From: an uncultured Oscillospiraceae bacterium | GTDB lineage: Bacteria; Bacillota; Clostridia; Oscillospirales; Oscillospiraceae | NCBI GenBank assembly: GCA_900756715.1 | Contig: CAAELC010000150.1 | Span: 1 to 21,138, forward strand | Reading direction: 5' to 3' | DNA: 21,138 nucleotides | Notes under the pieces: generated by a model | What the model saw: the letters and a program-made list of their open reading frames with translations, nothing else | What the model was told of the DNA's origin: nothing | Database searches by the model: none | Program-made: the position numbers and the translations under genes | Shown here: one piece after another, positions 6,086 through 11,541 of the stretch | Layout of the letters: each line of letters begins with the position of its first letter | Position numbering within the stretch: position 1 is the first letter of the stretch

Positions 6086-6751
6086 TTACAGCAACATTCC
6101 GCTGGCAGCCATAGACACAAAGTCGTCATCCGCCACAATGATGTGATCCACCAGCCGGATGTCCATCACCGCCAGCGCATCCCGCACCTGCAACGTAGTG
6201 ATGCGATCCTCCTGCGAGGGCAGCGCTACGCCGCTGGGATGGTTGTGGGCCAGTACCACCGCCACCGCCCCGGTATGCAGGGCGTTTTCCACCACCTGCC
6301 GGATGCTCAGCGACGCCATGCTCACGCCGCCCTGCACCAGGCACCTGCTGGAGAGCACCTTTCCCTTTCCGTCCAGGCACACCTGATATAGAAGTTCCCG
6401 CTTCTGCCGGCGCAGCAGCGGCAGGAAATACCGGCCGCACCGCTCCACAGAGTTGAGAATCTGTTCCTGTCCCTGCTGCTCCGTCCGCCGCCATATGACA
6501 GGCAGCAGTGTCAGCAGCACCGCGGCGCTCTGTCCCAGTCCGTCCACCGCCTGCAGCTCCTCCGCCGAAGCCGTCAGCACCCGTTCCAGCGAGCCGAAGC
6601 GATCCAGCAGCCGATGGGCCAGTTCGTTGGTGTCGCGCCGGGGGATGGCGTAATACAGAAGGATTTCCAGCAGCTCATGGTCTGCAAGGGCGTCGCCGTT
6701 TTTCAGGAACTGTTCCTTTTTCCGTCCGCGATGTCCATCGTGTATGCTCAA
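6086..6751 (-). CDS. radC: RadC family protein (JAMM domain)
   Basis: A 221-aa protein of the RadC/UPF0758 family. An N-terminal helix-hairpin-helix-like region (LQAVDGLGQSAAVLL, about 67-81) precedes a JAB/MPN domain with the complete zinc motif: H169 and H171 in HNHPSG and D182 in SQEDR. The family was named for DNA repair, but that role was withdrawn for E. coli and the true activity is not established. The start is the TTG at 6751: it follows a GGGGGG stretch at fitting distance and gives the family-typical opening MSIHDGHRGRKKEQFL. It has its own promoter and is first in the leftward group radC-ymdB-ybaK-ansA. Confidence 0.93.
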   Translation of the reverse strand: MSIHDGHRGRKKEQFLKNGDALADHELLEILLYYAIPRRDTNELAHRLLDRFGSLERVLTASAEELQAVDGLGQSAAVLLTLLPVIWRRTEQQGQEQILNSVERCGRYFLPLLRRQKRELLYQVCLDGKGKVLSSRCLVQGGVSMASLSIRQVVENALHTGAVAVVLAHNHPSGVALPSQEDRITTLQVRDALAVMDIRLVDHIIVADDDFVSMAASGMLL

Positions 6752-6784
6752 GCACGACGCCCCCCTTCCGTCATTTTCTTATTC

Positions 6785-6813
6785 AGTATAGCACGGCTTT
6801 TCTTTGCCCACAA
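6785..6813 (-). promoter_or_regulatory. Promoter of radC
   Basis: On the minus strand TTGTGG (6808-6813), a 17-nt spacer and TATACT (6785-6790). The -10 is strong and the -35 matches the consensus at four positions. It is back to back with the mgtE promoter. Confidence 0.7.
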
Positions 6814-6865
6814 GGCAAAAAGCCGCCGGTTTTTCCATTTTTTCGCGGTTTTCCTTAGCACACTC

Positions 6866-6894
6866 TTGACAGTGCTGTTTTTTTGGCATAGTAT
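6866..6894 (+). promoter_or_regulatory. Sigma-A promoter of the M-box/mgtE transcript
   Basis: TTGACA (6866-6871), a 17-nt T-rich spacer and TAGTAT (6889-6894). The predicted start near 6901 is just at the 5' edge of the M-box aptamer. Confidence 0.85.
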
Positions 6895-6902
6895 AGAATT
6901 TG

Positions 6903-7078
6903 TTCCGGTAGGTAAGGCTACCGCAGGGATATGGACTGCTGCCGCGAAATGGTGGAGACACCACGAGAGGGTTTGAACAGGCGATATCGAAACCAAGGTA
7001 TCATCTAATGCAGTTTCACCGCCCTGTGATGCTAAAGCTTGTAACGGTGTGCGGGAAGCGGCGGGTGTCGCATCCCGT
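6903..7078 (+). ncRNA. M-box (ykoK) magnesium riboswitch aptamer
   Basis: The conserved M-box blocks occur in order and spacing: GGTAAGGCTACC near 6910, GATATGGACTGCTGCC at 6928-6943, GGTGGAGACACC near 6951, GAACAG near 6975, TCTAATGCAG at 7004-7013, and TGTGATGCTAAAGCT at 7025-7039. This RNA folds when cytosolic Mg2+ is high and then favours the downstream terminator, switching the gene off. Its position directly before an MgtE-type Mg2+ channel gene is the classical arrangement. The outer boundaries are approximate. Confidence 0.95.
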
Positions 7079-7086
7079 TTCTGTAT

Positions 7087-7127
7087 ACCGCAGCGGGCTG
7101 AAGCAGAGCCGTTGCGGTGTTTTTTTA
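7087..7127 (+). terminator. Expression-platform terminator of the M-box
   Basis: A hairpin with arms starting ACCGCA and ending TGCGGT (7087-7118, about 11 bp with a bulge) is followed by a run of T from 7120. The 5' arm contains CCGCA, which can pair alternatively with TGCGG near 7050 in the aptamer's 3' flank, giving a plausible antiterminator. Confidence 0.85.
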
Positions 7128-7162
7128 TCCAATGCACATTTTCGCGAAGGGAGGAGCCGGCA

Positions 7163-8548
7163 GTGTTCGATTACGAGGAAGATCTTGACCGCTATTTGAC
7201 CCAAATCAAGGAGTTGGTCCACCGAAAGCAGTACGCTGCCGTCCGGGATCTGCTCCTCCCGCTGGAGCCCGCCGACATTGCCCTGCTGCTGGAGGAATCC
7301 GGGCAGGAGCTGATGCCGCTGCTGTATCGGCTGCTGCCTAAGGAGCTGGCGGCGGAGGTATTCGTGGAACTGGAATCCGACAGTCAGGAAATGCTCATCG
7401 GCGGCTTTTCCAACACAGAACTGAAAGAGGTTCTGGACGAGCTTTATCTGGACGATGCCGTGGACATCGTTGAGGAAATGCCCGCTTCGGTGGTCATTCG
7501 CATTCTGGACAAGGCCACGCCGGAAATGCGCAAGTCCATCAACGAAATGCTCCAGTACCCGGAGGACTCCGCCGGTTCTATCATGAATGTGGAGTACCTC
7601 AGCCTGAAAAAAGACATGACCGTGGCGGATGCTTTCAAGCGTATCCGCCGCATCGGCGGCGAGCTGGAGACGATTAACATCCTGTATGTCACCGACCCCA
7701 CCCGTCATCTGCTGGGCGTTCTTTCCGTGCGGGACCTGCTGCTGGCAGAGGAGGATGACCTTATCGGCGACATTATGGACCCCAATGTGGTGTCCGTAAC
7801 CACGCTGGACGACAAGGAGGATGTGGCGCAGGCTCTTTCCAAGTATGACTACCTGGCCATGCCCGTGGTAGATCAGGAAAACCGCCTGATCGGTATCGTC
7901 ACCGTAGACGACGCCATGGATGTTATCGAGGAAGAAACCACGGAGGACTTCGAAAAGATGGCGGCCATGCTGCCCTCAGACAAGCCCTATCTCCGCGCCT
8001 CCGTGTTTGAAACATGGAAAGCCCGCCTGCCGTGGCTGATGATTCTGATGCTGTCGGCCACCTTTACGGGCATGATCCTCAACCACTATGAAAATGCCCT
8101 GGCCGCTTGCCTTGTGCTCAACGCCTATATCCCCATGCTCTCCGGCACCGGCGGAAACTCCGGCACACAGGCCAGCGTGGCGGTGATCCGCGCTTTAAGT
8201 CTGGACGAGGTGGACTTTTCCGACCTGTTCCGGGTTCTTTGGAAGGAGCTGCGGGTGTCACTGCTGTGCGGCGTGTGTCTGGCCACCGCCAACTTTGTGA
8301 AAATGCAGCTGGTGGACCGTCTGCTTCTCGGCAACACCGCCGTCACGCCGCTGGTGTGTCTGGTGGTCTGCTGCACCATCATGTTTGTGGTGGTGTTTGC
8401 CAAGTGCGTGGGCTGCTCGCTGCCGCTGCTGGCGGAAAAAATCGGGCTTGACCCGGCAGTGATGGCCAGTCCCTTTATCACCACCATCGTTGACGCCACC
8501 AGCCTTTTGATCTACTTCCGCTTTGCCTCCCTGTTTCTTGGGATTTAG
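7163..8548 (+). CDS. mgtE: MgtE-type Mg2+ channel
   Basis: Membrane Mg2+ channel that brings Mg2+ into the cell (461 aa, typical). The order is an acidic cytoplasmic N domain (about 15-125), two CBS domains (about 130-190 and 195-255) that sense internal Mg2+, a plug helix with KMAAMLPSDKPY, and a membrane domain of about five helices from residue 285. The pore region carries NAYIPMLSGTGGNSGTQAS, and the last helices hold DATSLLIYFRFA with the pore Asp. The start is GTG 7163: GGGAGGAG lies 8 nt upstream, and any earlier start would fall inside the riboswitch terminator. Control is doubled: the M-box acts on transcription and the CBS domains on gating. A strong terminator follows. Confidence 0.96.
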   Translation: MFDYEEDLDRYLTQIKELVHRKQYAAVRDLLLPLEPADIALLLEESGQELMPLLYRLLPKELAAEVFVELESDSQEMLIGGFSNTELKEVLDELYLDDAVDIVEEMPASVVIRILDKATPEMRKSINEMLQYPEDSAGSIMNVEYLSLKKDMTVADAFKRIRRIGGELETINILYVTDPTRHLLGVLSVRDLLLAEEDDLIGDIMDPNVVSVTTLDDKEDVAQALSKYDYLAMPVVDQENRLIGIVTVDDAMDVIEEETTEDFEKMAAMLPSDKPYLRASVFETWKARLPWLMILMLSATFTGMILNHYENALAACLVLNAYIPMLSGTGGNSGTQASVAVIRALSLDEVDFSDLFRVLWKELRVSLLCGVCLATANFVKMQLVDRLLLGNTAVTPLVCLVVCCTIMFVVVFAKCVGCSLPLLAEKIGLDPAVMASPFITTIVDATSLLIYFRFASLFLGI

Positions 8549-8587
8549 TTTTTCAGAAAAGCGCATACTTTCTCCCCTACAGGACAG

Positions 8588-8621
8588 AATAAAGTCAGGC
8601 ACCGGCCTGGCTTTATTTTTT
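8588..8621 (+). terminator. Terminator after mgtE
   Basis: A 13-bp hairpin (8588-8600 with 8605-8617, AATAAAGTCAGGC type, ACCG loop, one G-T pair) is followed by six T. Confidence 0.92.
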
Positions 8622-8662
8622 GGGCCTCTGTGCCAGACTTTATTGACCGGGAGGATCATATC

Positions 8663-8851
8663 ATGTCCAATCACACCAATGACGGGTGCTCCTGCACCCC
8701 CAACTCCGCCATCAAGTGCTCTGTCACCAGCTGCGCCCACCACTGTTCCGAGGTGGATCACTGCGGCCTCAGCTCCATTCAGGTAGGTACCCATGAAAAG
8801 AATCCCTCCATGGACCAGTGCACCGACTGCATGAGTTTCAAAAAGCTGTAA
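8663..8851 (+). CDS. DUF1540 domain-containing protein
   Basis: A 62-aa Cys-rich protein of the DUF1540 family, common in Clostridia and of unknown function. The domain covers most of the chain: IKCSVTSCAHHC, then HCGLSSIQVG, then QCTDCMSFK, with Cys pairs that probably bind a metal. A further CSC near residues 9-11 lies outside the main domain. The ATG at 8663 has GGGAGG about 9 nt upstream. It stands after the mgtE terminator without an obvious promoter of its own, and may be expressed by read-through or from a weak start. In the downstream gap a GC-rich hairpin (about 8869-8890) has no clear T-run. Confidence 0.88.
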   Translation: MSNHTNDGCSCTPNSAIKCSVTSCAHHCSEVDHCGLSSIQVGTHEKNPSMDQCTDCMSFKKL

Positions 8852-8915
8852 TTCCACGCCCGGACAGGGCCGCCGCCCCTGCGGGCGGCTACATATTCTG
8901 CGGAGGTGAGGCGCA

Positions 8916-9269
8916 ATGACTCAGACATGGAAAATGCGCATCAGCGGCGCGGCCGCCGGCGCCGTAAACGGTCTGTTCGGCGGAGGCGGCGGCACCGTTC
9001 TGGCGCCGTTGCTGTCCGGCTGGTGCGGCATGGAGCAAAAGGCAGTTTTCGCCGGGTGTGTGGGTGTGATTTTCCCCCTGTGCATTCTCTCCGCCGCGCT
9101 GTACGCCTTCTCCGGCGGCTTTTCTCTTTCCGCCGCGTGGCCCTATCTGGCAGGCGGCCTGCTGGGCGGCCTGATCGGCGGACGACTGCTGCGGCAGATT
9201 CCGGGCCAGTGGCTGCGGCGCATTTTTGCCTGCTTCCTGCTCTACGGCGGCGTGCGGTATCTCCTGTGA
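8916..9269 (+). CDS. Half-size TauE/SafE transporter protein, first half
   Basis: Membrane protein (117 aa) matching the N-terminal repeat of the sulfite exporter TauE/SafE family, which normally has about 250 aa in two homologous halves. It opens with the repeat signature AAGAVNGLFGGGGGTVLAPLL (residues about 12-32 in part), followed by ~3 further hydrophobic segments and a basic end RQIPGQWLRRIFACFLL. Family members export sulfite, sulfoacetate or other organosulfur anions; the substrate here cannot be told. The ATG at 8916 has GGAGGTGAG before it. Its stop TGA (9267-9269) overlaps the GTG start of the second half, so the two are translationally coupled and probably form one heterodimeric carrier. 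Confidence 0.88.
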   Translation: MTQTWKMRISGAAAGAVNGLFGGGGGTVLAPLLSGWCGMEQKAVFAGCVGVIFPLCILSAALYAFSGGFSLSAAWPYLAGGLLGGLIGGRLLRQIPGQWLRRIFACFLLYGGVRYLL

Positions 9270-9646
9270 CGGAGTGGCTTTTCCCCTTGCTGGCAGGCTT
9301 TGGCACCGGCATTTTGTCTGCATGGGGTGTGGGCGGCGGCACACTGCTGCTGGTGATTATGACGCTTTTTCTGGGGGTTGATCCGGTACAGGCCCGGTGT
9401 ATCAATCTGCTGTATTTCCTGCCCACAGCCGCCATGGCTCTTCCTCAGTACAAAAAGCAGGGGTTGCTTTCCCCCTCCCTTCTGCGTGCCGCAGTGCCCG
9501 CCGGATTGCTGGCCGCAGGCATCGGCTCCGCTGCCGCCCTGTGGCTGGATGTGGATGCATTGCGCCGTCCCTTCGGTGTTTTTCTGCTGGCCGCAGGCGT
9601 ATATACTCTGCTGAAGCGGGAGACACAGAAATCCTCCGGGGAATAA
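9266..9646 (+). CDS. Half-size TauE/SafE transporter protein, second half
   Basis: Membrane protein (126 aa) corresponding to the C-terminal repeat of TauE/SafE. It repeats the signature seen in the partner: LAGFGTGILSAWGVGGGT near the start, then QARCINLLYFLPTAAM, and ends with LRRPFGVFLLAAGVYTLL. About four membrane segments are visible. The GTG start at 9266 is fixed by the GTGA overlap with the upstream stop. Both frames are intact, with signature motifs at each N-terminus, so this looks like a real two-gene form and not a recent frameshift in a fused gene. Confidence 0.87.
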   Translation: MTEWLFPLLAGFGTGILSAWGVGGGTLLLVIMTLFLGVDPVQARCINLLYFLPTAAMALPQYKKQGLLSPSLLRAAVPAGLLAAGIGSAAALWLDVDALRRPFGVFLLAAGVYTLLKRETQKSSGE

Positions 9647-9681
9647 CCCTGATTTTTATAGGGAATTTTCTTCCTGCCGCA

Positions 9682-9710
9682 TTGCTTTTCTGTGTTGATT
9701 CTGATAAACT
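9682..9710 (+). promoter_or_regulatory. Possible promoter of sufCB
   Basis: TTGCTT (9682-9687), a 17-nt spacer and TAAACT (9705-9710): moderate match to sigma-A. It would start transcription near 9717, just before a long hairpin in the leader. Confidence 0.45.
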
Positions 9711-9726
9711 ATATTCCATGTGAACT

Positions 9727-9771
9727 ATTTCCCGGTTTTTGTCGCATTCGTCACAAAAAGCCCCGGGAAAT
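9727..9771 (+). promoter_or_regulatory. Leader hairpin upstream of sufC
   Basis: ATTTCCCGG-TTTTTGT (9727-9742) pairs with ACAAAAA (9753-9759) and, after a 3-nt bulge, CCGGGAAAT (9763-9771): 16 bp in all, 10-nt loop. No T-run follows. It sits 36 nt before the sufC start and may be a regulator binding site or an RNA control element. Confidence 0.45.
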
Positions 9772-9806
9772 TGTGTTGTAATAAAGACATAGAGGAGGAG
9801 TCTCCC

Positions 9807-10547
9807 ATGCTGGAGCTGCAGGACATCTGCTATCGCGTCTCCACGCCGGAAGGCGAGGCGGACATTCTGAACCATATCACTCTCACCATTCCCGACCAAA
9901 AGCTACTGGTTTTCACCGGCCCCAACGGCGGCGGAAAAACCACTCTGGCCAAGGTTATCATGGGGCTGGTTCAGCCCACCGCCGGACGCATTCTGTATAA
10001 CGGGCAGGATGTAACCGGTCTTTCCATCACCGAGCGGGCCAGGCTGGGCATTAGCTACGGCTTTCAGCAGCCGCCCCGCTTCAAGGGCATCACGGTCCAC
10101 GATCTGCTGCTTCTGGCAGCTGGAAAAGAAAAACTGAGCAAGGACCAATGCTGCCAGTATCTTACCCGGGTGGGCCTGTGCGCCAACGATTATCTGGACC
10201 GGGAGGTGGACGCGTCCCTTTCCGGCGGTGAGGTCAAGCGCATTGAAATCGCCACCATTCTGGCCCGTCACAGCAGTCTGATGATCTTCGACGAGCCGGA
10301 GGCGGGCATTGATCTGTGGAGCTTTGCCCGGCTGACGGAAACCTTTGAGCAGCTGCACCGGGAGGCGCAGTGTACCATGATTATCATCTCCCATCAGGAG
10401 CGTATTATCCAACTGGCTGACGAGATCGTGGTGGTGGCAAACGGAGCGGTGGCGCACCGGGGCACCACTGACGAAATCTTCCCGCTGATTCTGGCCGATA
10501 CACTGGGCGGATGTCCCGTGATGGAGCACAAGGAGGTGCAGCTGTGA
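9807..10547 (+). CDS. sufC: Fe-S scaffold ATPase SufC (SmsC type)
   Basis: ABC-type ATPase that drives Fe-S cluster assembly on SufB; soluble, with no membrane partner (246 aa). Walker A is GPNGGGKTT at 38-46, Q-loop at 87-88 (YGFQQPPRFKG), signature SLSGGEVKRIEIA at 137-149, Walker B LMIFDEPEAGID at 158-169, and H-loop His196 in ISHQERI. The DEPEAGIDLW form and the pairing with a single short SufB fit the two-gene minimal system (SMS) of anaerobes and archaea, not the SufBCD complex. The ATG at 9807 has GAGGAGGAG upstream. The stop TGA overlaps the GTG start of sufB by 4 nt. Confidence 0.94.
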   Translation: MLELQDICYRVSTPEGEADILNHITLTIPDQKLLVFTGPNGGGKTTLAKVIMGLVQPTAGRILYNGQDVTGLSITERARLGISYGFQQPPRFKGITVHDLLLLAAGKEKLSKDQCCQYLTRVGLCANDYLDREVDASLSGGEVKRIEIATILARHSSLMIFDEPEAGIDLWSFARLTETFEQLHREAQCTMIIISHQERIIQLADEIVVVANGAVAHRGTTDEIFPLILADTLGGCPVMEHKEVQL

Positions 10548-11473
10548 TTACCGAAATCGACGCTAAGCTGCTTGAAAAAATCGCCGATCTGACCGGCAAG
10601 CCCACCGGGGCCTTCAACATCCGGAAAGACATGGGCTGCGAGGCCCGCCAGTCCACCGAGCATATCGCCATTGACCCCCGGGCTGACGGTAAGCCCGGCA
10701 TCGACATTCACTTCAAAGCGGGCACGAAGGGCGAAACCTGTCATATCCCTGTCATCATCGCCCAGACCGGCATGAGCGACATGGTCTATAACGATTTCTA
10801 TGTGGCCGATGACTGTGATGTGGAAATCGTGGCAGGCTGCGGCATCCACAACTCCGGCTGCAGCGAAAGCCGTCATGACGGCATCCACACCTTCCACATC
10901 GGCAAAAACTGCCGCGTCCACTACACGGAAAAGCATTACGGCGAGGATGCACCCGGGGAAACCGGCAAAAATGTCATGAATCCCCAGACCATCGTCTATC
11001 TGGGGGAGAATTCCACCATGCAGATGGACACCATCCAGATTCGCGGCATTGACTCCACCAAGCGGGACACCCGCTTTTACTGCGAAAAGGGCAGCGAAGT
11101 AGTGGTCACAGAGCGTCTTCTGACCCACGGCGATCAGCACGCGGAAAGCGACATGCTCATCGAGCTCAACGGCGCCGATGCTAAAGGCCGTGTCATCTCC
11201 CGCTCTGTGGCTCAGGATTCCTCCCGGCAGGTGTTTCATCCGGTGATGGTGGGCAACAGCCTGTGCTTTGGCCATGTGCAGTGTGATTCTATCATTATGG
11301 GCAATTCCCATATCCAGTCCATTCCCGCCATCACAGCCAACTGTCCTGACGCCCAGCTGATTCACGAGGCTGCCATCGGCAAAATTGCCGGCGACCAGCT
11401 GCTGAAGCTGGAAACGCTGGGCCTGTCCCCCGAGCAGGCTGAGGAGACCATCCTCAAGGGTTTTCTGGCCTGA
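10544..11473 (+). CDS. sufB: Fe-S scaffold protein SufB/SufD family (SmsB type)
   Basis: Scaffold on which the cluster is built together with SufC (309 aa). SufB of the larger systems has about 450-490 aa; this form is little more than the beta-helix core and the C-terminal SufC-binding helices. Clear family stretches are GHVQCDSIIMGNSHIQS (243-259), NCPDAQLIHEAAIGKI (266-281, with Cys267, His274 and Glu275) and QLLKLETLGLSPEQAEETI (285-303). Cys residues at 32, 91, 99, 106, 123, 180, 241, 247 and 267 offer ligands. The start is GTG 10544, with AGGAGG 8 nt before and a 4-nt overlap with sufC. No sufS, sufU, sufD or sufE is in the window, so sulfur supply must be encoded elsewhere. Confidence 0.93.
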   Translation: MITEIDAKLLEKIADLTGKPTGAFNIRKDMGCEARQSTEHIAIDPRADGKPGIDIHFKAGTKGETCHIPVIIAQTGMSDMVYNDFYVADDCDVEIVAGCGIHNSGCSESRHDGIHTFHIGKNCRVHYTEKHYGEDAPGETGKNVMNPQTIVYLGENSTMQMDTIQIRGIDSTKRDTRFYCEKGSEVVVTERLLTHGDQHAESDMLIELNGADAKGRVISRSVAQDSSRQVFHPVMVGNSLCFGHVQCDSIIMGNSHIQSIPAITANCPDAQLIHEAAIGKIAGDQLLKLETLGLSPEQAEETILKGFLA

Positions 11474-11491
11474 CCCCATTTTTCTACATGC

Positions 11492-11533
11492 AAAAGAGTG
11501 CAAGGACCGCATCCGATCCTTGCACTCTTTTTT
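11492..11533. terminator. Bidirectional terminator between sufB and the P-type ATPase
   Basis: A 15-bp perfect inverted repeat (11492-11506 with 11517-11531, AAAAGAGTGCAAGGA type) has a 10-nt loop. T-rich on the plus strand (TTTTTT) and TTTT on the minus strand, it separates two convergent transcripts. Confidence 0.92.
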
Positions 11534-11541
11534 CATGCGCT

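Noticed and set aside
7016..7708. A 230-codon frame on the minus strand over the M-box and mgtE start
   Set aside because: It is antisense to riboswitch RNA and MgtE, rich in His and Gln with no domain and no ribosome site.
8906..9646. A single 246-codon gene covering both TauE/SafE halves
   Set aside because: Up to 9265 this frame encodes an Arg-rich sequence out of phase with the real first half. Only the part from GTG 9266 is coding in this frame.
8916..9646. A frameshift pseudogene of TauE/SafE
   Set aside because: Each half starts with its own glycine-rich signature, the first has a good ribosome site, and the junction is a clean GTGA overlap. A true gene pair is more likely, though close relatives should be compared.
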